Positions 42,474 through 50,072 of a DNA stretch of 64,000 bases are shown here, piece by piece. Position numbers and translations under genes: made by a program. The notes beneath the pieces were generated by a model. The model was not told the DNA's origin. It searched no databases and saw only the letters and a program-made list of their open reading frames with translations. How positions within the stretch are numbered: the stretch's first letter is position 1; the number at the start of each line of letters is the position of its first letter. Origin of the DNA: JABSQH01 sp039177505 (GTDB lineage Bacteria; Actinomycetota; Acidimicrobiia; Acidimicrobiales; Ilumatobacteraceae); NCBI GenBank assembly GCA_039177505.1, contig JBCDFR010000015.1, positions 10,251 to 74,250 of the forward strand. Direction: 5' to 3'.

Positions 42474-43292
42474 ATGAGCGAGTACGTCGTCGTCGCCAGC
42501 TCGGGTCCGAGCGCCGCGTTCTTCGACCTCGACCGCACGCTGATCTCCGGATCGTCGGCGTTCACGCTGGCGCTGCAGGCCCGCAAGGCCGGCATGATTC
42601 CGAATGGGGAGTTCGTCCGCGACGCCGTCGGCGCAGCGACGTTCAAGTTGCTCGGCGCCAGCGACGACACCGCAAACGAGGCCCGCGAACGGATCCTCAA
42701 GGCGGTCACCGGGGTTCGACAAGACGACCTCGAAGCACTCAACGCCGAGGTGCTGCCGCGTCTGTTGGCCCGCCTCCGGCCAGAGGCCCGCCGCCTGCTC
42801 GACCGCCATCGCCATGCCGGACGTGACACGTACATCGTGTCGGCTGCGCCCCGAGAGATCGTCGAGCCACTCGCCCGTTCGTTGGGCATGACGGGCGGCA
42901 TCGGCACACGCGGCACCGTGGTCGACGGTGTGTACACCGGCGATCTCGAGGGACCGTTCTGCTACGGACCCGGCAAGGTCGAGGCAATGGACGAGCTGGC
43001 GACGTGGAACGGATACGACCTGGCGCAGAGTTACGCATACAGCGACTCGGCGAGCGACCTCCCGATGCTCGAGGCCGTCGGTCATCCGGTGGCGGTGAAC
43101 CCCGACTCAAAGCTCGAGCGTCATGCCCGCGATCACGGTTGGCCGATCGTGATCTTCAGCCAGCAGACCAAGTCGGTGCTGCGCCGAACAGCGACGTCGG
43201 CGGCCACAATCGGCATCGCCGGCGCGAGCTTCGTGATCGGCACCAAGGTCGGGCGCGACCGCGGACGCAATCGACCGTGGTGGCAACGGTGA
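42474..43292 (+). CDS. HAD-IB family phosphatase
   Basis: 272-residue HAD hydrolase of the SerB-related IB group. Motif I is AFFDLDRTLIS (nucleophile Asp and acid/base Asp), motif II YIVSAAP, motif III K plus SYAYSDSASDLPML with the metal Asp residues. The C-terminal ~50 residues (TATSAATIGIAGASFVIGT) form a hydrophobic segment followed by an Arg/Trp-rich end, a membrane-anchored form common in actinobacteria. GAGGGG precedes the ATG at 42474. Substrate unknown (lysophosphatidate and phosphoserine enzymes are relatives). Its stop overlaps the next gene by three bases. Confidence 0.83.
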   Translation: MSEYVVVASSGPSAAFFDLDRTLISGSSAFTLALQARKAGMIPNGEFVRDAVGAATFKLLGASDDTANEARERILKAVTGVRQDDLEALNAEVLPRLLARLRPEARRLLDRHRHAGRDTYIVSAAPREIVEPLARSLGMTGGIGTRGTVVDGVYTGDLEGPFCYGPGKVEAMDELATWNGYDLAQSYAYSDSASDLPMLEAVGHPVAVNPDSKLERHARDHGWPIVIFSQQTKSVLRRTATSAATIGIAGASFVIGTKVGRDRGRNRPWWQR

Positions 43293-43660
43293 ACCGCCGC
43301 GAGTGGTTTCCGAGTGATCCGACCAAGGTCGGCACCGACCCCGACTACCGGTTCACGCTGGCCAATGAGCGCACTTTTCTCGCCTGGATCCGCACGGCGC
43401 TCGCACTCGCGGCAGGTGGACTGGCGGCGGTGGCGATCCTCGACGACTTCCCCGGCGAGGAAGGCCTCGGCATCGGCCTGATCGTGCTCGGGTTCATCAC
43501 CGCGGCCACGGCCTATCGCCGGTGGGCGCTCAATGAACGAGCGATGCGCCTTGACGAACCGCTGCCGACATCGAGGCTGCCGCTGCTGATGGCTATCGCC
43601 GTGGCGATCATCGCCGTCGTCGCGGCAGTACTGCTCGTCATCGACGGAACGCGCAACTGA
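43289..43660 (+). CDS. DUF202 (YidH-like) membrane protein
   Basis: 123-residue membrane protein with three helices (around 34-50, 60-78, 95-115). DPDYRFTLANERTFLAWIRTAL is the DUF202 signature (here in two pieces: DPDYRFTLANERT and FLAWIRTAL). Function unknown. GTG 43289 overlaps the HAD gene stop (GTGA), and its own stop overlaps the ATG of a second DUF202 gene (TGATG). Confidence 0.8.
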   Translation: MNRREWFPSDPTKVGTDPDYRFTLANERTFLAWIRTALALAAGGLAAVAILDDFPGEEGLGIGLIVLGFITAATAYRRWALNERAMRLDEPLPTSRLPLLMAIAVAIIAVVAAVLLVIDGTRN

Positions 43661-44013
43661 TGCCGGGGCGCGACAAGCCGGACAGACCGGATCGGGTGTT
43701 CGATCCGATGCTGCAACACGAGCGCACCGCGCTGGCATGGGAACGCACGGCGATCGCCGTGATGATCGCGGGGGTCTTGTTCGCCCGCCAGGCCGCTGAG
43801 ATCCACGAGTCGCTCGCCGCGCTCGGCATCGCCCAGGTCGCGCTCGGCGGAGTCGTGTTGATCTGGGCCGGCTGGCATTACGACGACCTCCATGCGCCAC
43901 TGCGCCGAGGACAGAGCCCGGTACACCCCCAAGCGGCGCGCATCGTCGGCCTGACCACGATCGGGTTCATCGGCGCAGCACTCATCATCACCGCTGCCAC
44001 GGTGGCCTTCTAG
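43660..44013 (+). CDS. DUF202 membrane protein, second copy
   Basis: 117-residue partner of the preceding gene: FDPMLQHERTALAWERTAIA matches the DUF202 N-terminal signature, followed by three helices. Two adjacent DUF202 proteins of different subtype are a known arrangement in actinobacteria and may form a hetero-oligomer. The start overlaps the previous stop by one base. It closes the DUF192-rsmI-HAD-DUF202-DUF202 run. About 97 bases with no gene follow. Confidence 0.78.
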   Translation: MPGRDKPDRPDRVFDPMLQHERTALAWERTAIAVMIAGVLFARQAAEIHESLAALGIAQVALGGVVLIWAGWHYDDLHAPLRRGQSPVHPQAARIVGLTTIGFIGAALIITAATVAF

Positions 44014-44110
44014 ACCCGGCGCGCTTCGACGCCGACTGCGCGGCGACGAGCATCACCGCAACGACGACACTGCCGACCACCACGCGGTGTCGATCGTCTG
44101 GCGAGACGCG

Positions 44111-44917
44111 TCAGCTGCGAGGCAACAAGGCGAGCTGACGGCACTGCGCGACGAGCTTGCCGGCGCAGTCCCAGAGCTCGCCGTCTTCGTTGAACAGGCC
44201 ATCTTCGATGTACTCCGAGCGGAACGACGCCGCGACCGGGCCAGGCGCGGGAACACCGCGGATGTGCACGGTCAGCTCCACGGTCGGCACCCATGCGACA
44301 GGGAGACCGCTGTTGAACACGACCGGCGGAAACGCATCGCTCGCGAGAAGTAGGCCGAAGGCGTCGATCGGCTCCTCGTCGGCCAGCGCGAACCAGCCGT
44401 CCATCTTGGCCGTTCCTGTCGGCTTGCCGGCTCGGAACCCGGCGTCGTCGGGGTGGAGGCGCAGGGCGATGCGCTGCATCATCTCCGGCAACGGGCCCTC
44501 ATCGGGCGCCGGCGGGGCGGCCGACTCGTCGTAGGGCGCGAGCGTCGGTGGAGTGCCGGTGACCAGCGCAGGCCCACCGGGTGTCTGATCGCCGAATGTT
44601 CCCAGCAGTCGCATGATCGCAACGTCGGACACGCGCACAGTGGCACTGATCGTCGCCAGACGCCGGCCTGAGCGAATCGTCTCGGTGTCGATCGTGCACG
44701 GACCGGCCGGTCCCGGCTTGAGGTAGTGGGCCGTCAACGAGAGCGGCGGGCGGCCTGCGGTGTCGGCCATCGCCCGCCCGGCCAGCGCGAGGAGGTAGCC
44801 CCCGTTGGCGTTTCCTCCGATATCCCATCCTTCGCGGATCGAGGTGTCGTAGTGACCCACTCCGTCGACAAGCGAGACGCGCTCGGACGAGGTGGCCGCG
44901 GCAAACGTTCCGGTCAT
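44111..44917 (-). CDS. TesB-like acyl-CoA thioesterase family protein
   Basis: 268-residue double-hotdog protein. N-terminal hotdog: GWDIGGNANGGYLLALAGRA and LTAHYLKPG; C-terminal hotdog: DGWFALADEEPIDAFGLLLA and VAWVPTVELTVHIRG with SEYIEDGLFNEDGELWD. This is the arrangement of acyl-CoA thioesterase II-like proteins. It would hydrolyse an acyl-CoA in the cytoplasm; chain length is unknown. It is divergent from metG across about 160 bases. Confidence 0.85.
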   Translation of the reverse strand: MTGTFAAATSSERVSLVDGVGHYDTSIREGWDIGGNANGGYLLALAGRAMADTAGRPPLSLTAHYLKPGPAGPCTIDTETIRSGRRLATISATVRVSDVAIMRLLGTFGDQTPGGPALVTGTPPTLAPYDESAAPPAPDEGPLPEMMQRIALRLHPDDAGFRAGKPTGTAKMDGWFALADEEPIDAFGLLLASDAFPPVVFNSGLPVAWVPTVELTVHIRGVPAPGPVAASFRSEYIEDGLFNEDGELWDCAGKLVAQCRQLALLPRS

Positions 44918-45080
44918 CGCGGCGACGGTATCGGCGCGCTATGGAGACAGCTCCGTGATCAGCGACACGTTGCTGCGGCGACATCGGCCACAACGCGGGC
45001 TGCGCCTGCCAAGCCGCAGCCGGCCATCGTGCCCGCAATGTTCGGTGGGGTCGGCAGCGCGATCACGTAGCGTTCCAACC

Positions 45081-46601
45081 GTGAGTCGGTTCTACGTGAC
45101 CACCCCGATCTATTACGTGAACGCCGAACCCCACCTGGGCCACGCGTACACGACGATCGTCGGCGACGCCCTCACCCGGTGGCATCGCCTCTTGGGTGAC
45201 GAGGTGATGTATCTCACCGGCACCGACGAACACGGCCTGAAGATCCAGCAAGCCGCCGAGGCTGCGGGAACGACGCCGCAGGCGTTCGCCGACGAGATCG
45301 CTCCGAAGTTCGCCGACACCTGGGAACGGCTCGACATCGCCTACGACGACTTCATCCGCACCACCGAACCGCGCCACTACAAGGCAGTGGAGGAGATCTT
45401 GCAGCGGTGCTACGACGCCGGCGACATCGAGCTCGGGACGTTCTCGGGCATGTACTGCGTTGACTGCGAGGAGTACTACTCCGAGGACGAGCTGATCACC
45501 ATCGACGGCGTGCCCAATTGCTGTCCGATTCACCGCAAGCCGGTGCAGTACTTCGAAGAGGAGAACTACTTCTTCCGGCTGTCGCGGTTCGAAGACCGCC
45601 TCCTCGATTGGTACGCCCAGCACCCCACGGCGATGAAGCCGGAGCAGCGAGGCAACGAGGCACTCGGGCTGATCAAGGGTGGCCTCCGCGATTTCTCGAT
45701 CAGCCGTACATCGCTGAAATGGGGAGTCCCGCTGCCGTGGGACCCGAACCATGTGACGTACGTGTGGTTCGACGCCCTCACCAACTACCTCACTGCCGCC
45801 GGTTTCGGCGATGGCACCCAGGGGTACGAGAAGTGGTGGCCAGTCGACTACCACCTGATCGGCAAAGACATCGTCCGCCAGCACTGCGTGTACTGGCCCG
45901 CGATGCTGATGAGCGCCGGCATCGAGCCGCCCAAGGGATGGGCGATCGGCGGTTGGCTGCTCGTCGGCGGCGAGAAGATGAGCAAGACCTCGGGCAACGT
46001 GGTCAAACCGCTCGACCTGATCGAGGACGTCGGGCTGGACGGCTTCCGCTACTACGTGCTCTCCGACACCGCCTACGGCAACGACGGCGACTTCACCTAC
46101 GAAGGGCTGGTTGCGCGCTACAACGCCGACCTAGCGAACAACCTCGGCAACCTCGCCGCTCGAGTGGCCACCGTCGTGGGCAAGAAGTGTGGTGGCGTCG
46201 GCACTGCGCCGAACCCCGACAGCCCGCTCGCGGAGGTAGCAGCGACAGCCGTCGAGGAGACCACGCGGTGGTGGGATGAGGTGCAGCCGAGTCGCGCCCT
46301 CGACGCCACCTGGCAACTCGTGCGGGCAACCAACGCCCACCTCGAGGCCAACGAACCATGGAAGGCCGATCCCGGCCCCGATGTCGACGCGGTGATGGGC
46401 GACGCACTCGAAGCGCTGCGCATCGTGGCGATCCTGGCGTCGCCGGCGATCCCGTCGACCGCACAAGCCGTGTGGGAGCGAATCGGCCAAACGGGCGCCG
46501 TCACCGACCAACGCGTCCCCGCCGATACGGCGTGGGACGGTTACCAATCCGGCGCCGAAGTCACCAAGGGCGCACCACTGTTCCCCCGCCTCAAGACATG
46601 A
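45081..46601 (+). CDS. metG: Methionyl-tRNA synthetase
   Basis: 506-residue class I synthetase charging tRNA-Met. Seen: FYVTTPIYYVNAEPHLGHAY (HIGH-like HLGH), a zinc-type knuckle region (YCVDCEEYY, then NCCPIHRK), the catalytic GEKMSKTSGN (KMSKS) and the anticodon-binding helical domain rich in RALDATWQLVRATNAHLE. The C-terminal dimerisation/tRNA-binding domain of longer enzymes is absent, as in most actinobacterial MetG. GTG 45081 gives the canonical N-terminus. A palindromic repeat follows the stop. Confidence 0.95.
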   Translation: MSRFYVTTPIYYVNAEPHLGHAYTTIVGDALTRWHRLLGDEVMYLTGTDEHGLKIQQAAEAAGTTPQAFADEIAPKFADTWERLDIAYDDFIRTTEPRHYKAVEEILQRCYDAGDIELGTFSGMYCVDCEEYYSEDELITIDGVPNCCPIHRKPVQYFEEENYFFRLSRFEDRLLDWYAQHPTAMKPEQRGNEALGLIKGGLRDFSISRTSLKWGVPLPWDPNHVTYVWFDALTNYLTAAGFGDGTQGYEKWWPVDYHLIGKDIVRQHCVYWPAMLMSAGIEPPKGWAIGGWLLVGGEKMSKTSGNVVKPLDLIEDVGLDGFRYYVLSDTAYGNDGDFTYEGLVARYNADLANNLGNLAARVATVVGKKCGGVGTAPNPDSPLAEVAATAVEETTRWWDEVQPSRALDATWQLVRATNAHLEANEPWKADPGPDVDAVMGDALEALRIVAILASPAIPSTAQAVWERIGQTGAVTDQRVPADTAWDGYQSGAEVTKGAPLFPRLKT

Positions 46602-46615
46602 GCGAACAACCGAGG

Positions 46616-46665
46616 CGACAATTGGTGCCAGGCACCCGACAACTGGAGCCAGGCACCAGTTGTCG
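46616..46665. repeat. GGTGCCAGGCACC palindromic repeat after metG
   Basis: Fifteen bases after the metG stop begins a compound inverted repeat containing GGTGCCAGGCACC (46623-46635) and a second copy with GGAGCCAGGCACC. The inner hairpin CGACAACTGG / CCAGTTGTCG (46637-46646 with 46656-46665) is perfect. Related elements lie at 60544-60570 and 63970-64000. It may act as a terminator as well. Confidence 0.75.
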
Positions 46666-46700
46666 TTGTCCAATCGGGGAACGGGTACAAGTGTCGCGGT

Positions 46701-47504
46701 GTGGGGCATCTCGTGTCTGACACCAGTGGCCCCAGCCACGTGAGTTGGGTCGACTCGCACTGTCATGTGTACGACGAGACGATCCCCGGCGGTGTCGACG
46801 GCGCGGTCGATGCGGCGGTGGCGAACGGTGTCGCACAGATGGTGGTGGTCGGATGCGATCGAGCCACCTCACGGTTGGCAATCGAGGTCGCCTCCCGACG
46901 CTCTGAAGTGTTCGCCACCGTGGGACTACATCCGCACGAGGCGCGCCACGGTGTCGACACCATCATCGATTTGATCGACACTCCCGGCGTCGTCGCGGTC
47001 GGGGAAGCCGGCCTCGACTATTTCTACAACCACTCACCGCGCGAAGACCAGGAGGCGGCTTTTGCAGCTCAGATCGAGCTCGCCAAGCGCCGCAACCTGC
47101 CGCTCGTGATCCACACCCGCGACGCGTGGGACGACACCTTCGCCGTGCTCGACGACGTCGGCGTTCCCGAGCGCACGATCTTTCACTGCTTCACCGGCGG
47201 GCCCGCCGAGGCCACACGTGCCCTCGAACGCGGTGCGGCGCTGTCGTTCTCCGGGATCGTCACCTTCCCGAAGGCCCACGAATTGCATGCCGCAGCGCAG
47301 GTTTGTCCGCTCGATCGAATGCTCGTGGAAACCGACAGCCCGTATCTGGCGCCCGTCCCGCACCGGGGGAAGAAGAACCAGCCGGCGTGGGTCGCCGACG
47401 TCGGCGCCGCCATCGCCGCACTGCGGACAGTCGACATCGATGAGGTCGCGGATGCGACCAGCGCCACCGCGCGGGCGATGTTCGATCTGCCGACGAGGAT
47501 CTGA
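46701..47504 (+). CDS. tatD: TatD family metal-dependent hydrolase
   Basis: 267-residue amidohydrolase-fold protein. Metal-site motifs: WVDSHCHVYD, GEAGLDYFY, LVIHTRDAWDD, FHCFTGG, ETDSPYLAPVPHRGKKN. TatD family members are DNases/deacylases. In actinobacteria tatD typically lies between metG and rsmA, as here. GTG 46701 and GTG 46713 are both possible starts; neither has a strong ribosome site. A hairpin follows the stop. Confidence 0.9.
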   Translation: MGHLVSDTSGPSHVSWVDSHCHVYDETIPGGVDGAVDAAVANGVAQMVVVGCDRATSRLAIEVASRRSEVFATVGLHPHEARHGVDTIIDLIDTPGVVAVGEAGLDYFYNHSPREDQEAAFAAQIELAKRRNLPLVIHTRDAWDDTFAVLDDVGVPERTIFHCFTGGPAEATRALERGAALSFSGIVTFPKAHELHAAAQVCPLDRMLVETDSPYLAPVPHRGKKNQPAWVADVGAAIAALRTVDIDEVADATSATARAMFDLPTRI

Positions 47505-47511
47505 GCGCGCT

Positions 47512-47538
47512 CCGACAACCACGCTGCGTGGTTGTCGG
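47512..47538 (+). terminator. Hairpin after tatD
   Basis: CCGACAACCACG and CGTGGTTGTCGG form a perfect 12-base stem with a CTG loop seven bases after the tatD stop. No U-tract. Confidence 0.7.
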
Positions 47539-47629
47539 TCACCGTCGATGAGCAGACCCTGGAAAACCACGGTTACATTGGCATGCCCTGGCGCGGCGGT
47601 CACTCGACGGCAGCCGCCCGCTGTCAATC

Positions 47630-48175
47630 ATGAACCTCGACCCGACCGACCGCCGGCGCATCGTCGCCGTCAGCGCCCTGAGCGTATTGGCCTTGCCTGC
47701 GCTGTTTCTGGCTGCCGGCAGTGACGATGGCTCGCCCAACGTGGCGACCGCCGGCGTCGAGATTGGTGCGTCGAACGACGATGGACCGGCACCGATACCC
47801 GCGGGGACGTCTGCGTTGACGCCCGACACCTCCGGTGTTGCCAACGAGCCCGTCTACATGGGTGGGCCGCAGGCGGCCGGCCGAGGTGTGCCCAGAGTGG
47901 CGATCCCTGCCGAGCAGAGCGGCACGCGGGTCTCCGCCTCGGCGACCTATACGAGTGACCTGCTCGACCGCAACCGCTGCAACGTGTCTGAGGGGGTCAC
48001 GACGGGCGACCGCCTCACCGTGGTCAACCTGGCCAACAACCGCACCGTTCAGTGCACTGCCGTGCTGTCGCCGGTGGGCGGCGGCAACGGCGTCAACGTG
48101 CTGATGCACCGCGAGCTGTACATGCAGCTGGGCAGCGTCACCGACGCGCCGATCTACGTCGAGCTCCGGACGTGA
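47630..48175 (+). CDS. Exported protein with RlpA-like double-psi beta-barrel domain
   Basis: 181-residue protein. N-terminal signal/anchor: basic TDRRRIV then a hydrophobic helix (VSALSVLALPALFLAAG). A low-complexity linker follows to about residue 100. The C-terminal 80 residues resemble the RlpA barrel: TGDRLTVVNLANNRTVQCTA matches the LPFGTxLrVtNLxNGrsv pattern, and VNVLMHRELYMQLGSVTDAP matches the LSxAAxxxLG region, though the catalytic Asp is not obvious. A cell-wall role is inferred. GTGA overlap joins it to rsmA. In many actinobacteria this slot is occupied by an Rpf-type resuscitation factor. Confidence 0.55.
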   Translation: MNLDPTDRRRIVAVSALSVLALPALFLAAGSDDGSPNVATAGVEIGASNDDGPAPIPAGTSALTPDTSGVANEPVYMGGPQAAGRGVPRVAIPAEQSGTRVSASATYTSDLLDRNRCNVSEGVTTGDRLTVVNLANNRTVQCTAVLSPVGGGNGVNVLMHRELYMQLGSVTDAPIYVELRT

Positions 48176-48999
48176 CGCACTCGCGTCCGACGATCCGCAC
48201 CCTTCTCGACACTCACGACCTGCAGCCCCGGCGAGACCTCGGACAGAACTTCGTCGCCGATCCCAACACCGTCCGACGGATCGCCGAACTCGCCCGGGTC
48301 GGTCCGGACGACCACGTCGCCGAGATCGGCGCCGGGCTCGGATCGCTTACGCTGGCGTTGGCCGAGACCAGCGCCGCGGTCACGGCCATCGAAGTCGACA
48401 ACGCCCTGATCGAACCGCTCACGACCACCCTCGCCCCGTACCCCAACGCAACGCTGGTTCACGCCGACGCGATGCGCCTCGACTGGTCGAGTGTGCTCGA
48501 CCCCGCCCACGCGCCGTGGGTGCTCGTCGCCAACTTGCCGTACAACGTGGCCACACCGCTGGTGTGCGACATCCTCGACACCGTGGCACACGTCGGTCGA
48601 CTCGTGGTGATGGTCCAACGGGAGGTCGCCGATCGATTCGTGGCGACCCCGCGCACGAGCTCGTACGGTGCGGTCAGCGTCAAGATCGCCTATTGGGGCA
48701 CCGCCCGCATCGTGGCTCACGTCCCGGCTTCGGTGTTCGTCCCCCGGCCCAACGTCGAGTCAGCGGTCGTCGAGATCATCCGCCGCCCCGACCGGCATCC
48801 GGGTGAAGGAGCATCGCGACCGCTGTTCGAATTGGTACGCACGGCGTTCGGTCAGCGGCGCAAGATGTTGCGCAAGTCGCTGAGCGGCATCGTCGCCGCC
48901 GAGCAGTTCTCCGCCGCCGACATCGAATCGACGGCCCGCCCAGAGGAACTCGACGTCGACGACTGGTGTCGGCTCGCCGCGGTCGTCACCGAGGCCTGA
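48172..48999 (+). CDS. rsmA: 16S rRNA dimethyladenosine transferase RsmA (KsgA)
   Basis: 275-residue SAM-dependent enzyme that dimethylates A1518 and A1519 of 16S rRNA. Seen: RRDLGQNFVADPNTVRRI, VAEIGAGLGSLTLAL (SAM motif I), AIEVDNALIEPL, VANLPYNVATPLV (the NLPY catalytic motif), VMVQREVADR and FGQRRKMLRKSL. Start GTG 48172 overlaps the upstream stop. ispE follows after two bases; the pair rsmA-ispE is a standard actinobacterial unit. Confidence 0.95.
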   Translation: MTHSRPTIRTLLDTHDLQPRRDLGQNFVADPNTVRRIAELARVGPDDHVAEIGAGLGSLTLALAETSAAVTAIEVDNALIEPLTTTLAPYPNATLVHADAMRLDWSSVLDPAHAPWVLVANLPYNVATPLVCDILDTVAHVGRLVVMVQREVADRFVATPRTSSYGAVSVKIAYWGTARIVAHVPASVFVPRPNVESAVVEIIRRPDRHPGEGASRPLFELVRTAFGQRRKMLRKSLSGIVAAEQFSAADIESTARPEELDVDDWCRLAAVVTEA

Positions 49000-49001
49000 C
49001 G

Positions 49002-49796
49002 ATGTCGACCGCAGCGATCACCGTCCGAGCCCACGCCAAGTTGACGCTCAACTTGCAGATGACCGGCGTGCGCGCCGACGGATTTCACCTGCTCGATGCC
49101 GAGATGGTCAGCCTCGATCTCCACGACCGGTTGACGATCGACCCGTCCGGCGACGAACTGCACGCCACCGGCCCATACGCGCACGGAGTCCCGACGGACG
49201 CGTCGAACCTCGTCGCTCAGGCGCTCGACCTGCATGACCGGAAAGCTCGTGTGACGATCGACAAGCGCATTCCCCACGGCGGTGGGCTCGGAGGGGGCTC
49301 GACCGATGCGGCGACCGCGCTCGCATGGTGCGGACACGGAACCGACAATGAGGCGTTGGTCGCCGCAAGCCGACTCGGCGCCGATATCCCCTTCTGTCTC
49401 ATCGGCGGGCGGGCGCGGGTGCGTGGCATCGGCGAACTCGTCGAACCGCTCCCCCACCTGACCCGCACGTTCACTCTCGTGATCCCCCCGCTCGCGGTCA
49501 GCACGCCTGCCGCCTACCGCGCATGGGACAATCTGGGAGGACCGACGGCCACACAACGTGGCGGCGACGTCAACGACCTCGAAGCCGCGGCCCTCCTCGT
49601 CGAGCCACGGTTGACAGCCTGGAAGGCACAGATCACAGAGCTCGCGGGCGTGCAACCGACCCTGGCCGGCAGCGGCGCGACGTGGTTCGTCGAAGGCGAC
49701 CGCGAAAAAGCCCTCGCCGAGCTGGTCGACGAGGGCGCATCGGTGCTGGTGGCTAGCACCGTCGATGCGGCGACGGCGACGAACGCCGACGCCTGA
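49002..49796 (+). CDS. ispE: 4-diphosphocytidyl-2-C-methyl-D-erythritol kinase
   Basis: 264-residue GHMP kinase of the non-mevalonate isoprenoid pathway; it phosphorylates CDP-methylerythritol. Seen: VRAHAKLTLNLQMTGVRADG (substrate site), the ATP-binding PHGGGLGGGSTDAA (the glycine-rich GHMP loop), ADIPFCLIGGRARVRGIGE and LAGSGATWF. Slightly short relative to most IspE (about 280-310) but all motifs are intact. It follows rsmA by two bases. The convergent bS22 gene ends nine bases downstream. Confidence 0.94.
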   Translation: MSTAAITVRAHAKLTLNLQMTGVRADGFHLLDAEMVSLDLHDRLTIDPSGDELHATGPYAHGVPTDASNLVAQALDLHDRKARVTIDKRIPHGGGLGGGSTDAATALAWCGHGTDNEALVAASRLGADIPFCLIGGRARVRGIGELVEPLPHLTRTFTLVIPPLAVSTPAAYRAWDNLGGPTATQRGGDVNDLEAAALLVEPRLTAWKAQITELAGVQPTLAGSGATWFVEGDREKALAELVDEGASVLVASTVDAATATNADA

Positions 49797-49805
49797 CGAA
49801 TACGA

Positions 49806-49898
49806 TTACTTGCGACGCTGGTGGCGCGTGCGGCGGAGCATCTTCTTGTGCTTCTTCTTCCGCATGCGCTTGCGGCGCTTCTTGACGAGTGAACCCAT
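49806..49898 (-). CDS. Small-subunit ribosomal protein bS22 (AURKAIP1/COX24 type)
   Basis: 30-residue highly basic peptide beginning MGSLVKKRRKRMRKKK and ending in RTRHQRRK. This is the actinobacterial 30S protein bS22, about 33 residues, known to bind near the decoding region; the N-terminal MGS(V/L)xKKRRKRM is its hallmark. It is read on the strand opposite to ispE and tRNA-Gln. The stop at 49806 is TAA. It is too short for most gene finders. I recognise the family by sequence. Confidence 0.88.
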   Translation of the reverse strand: MGSLVKKRRKRMRKKKHKKMLRRTRHQRRK

Positions 49899-49998
49899 AG
49901 CGGCGAGTCACGCTACCGGCCGTGCTAGCGGGGTCCACACGAGATACGGTGATCGGTGGTGCATGTTCCACACTCGTGGTGGTGCGTGACCCGACCAT

Positions 49999-50072
49999 TC
50001 CGGGGTCGTCTAATGGTAGGACTGCGGTTTTTGGTGCCGTTTGTAGGGGTTCGAGTCCTCTCCCCGGAGCCA
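49999..50072 (+). tRNA. tRNA-Gln (anticodon TTG)
   Basis: 74 nt including an encoded CCA. Acceptor arms TCCGGGG and CCCCGGA pair over 7 bases with discriminator G. D-arm is GTC/GAC with the TAATGGTAG loop. The anticodon stem GCGGT/GCCGT encloses TTTTGGT, giving anticodon TTG (Gln, CAA). The T-arm AGGGG/CCTCT has loop TTCGAGT. The final A of CCA is also the A of the glmU start codon. Confidence 0.93.
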
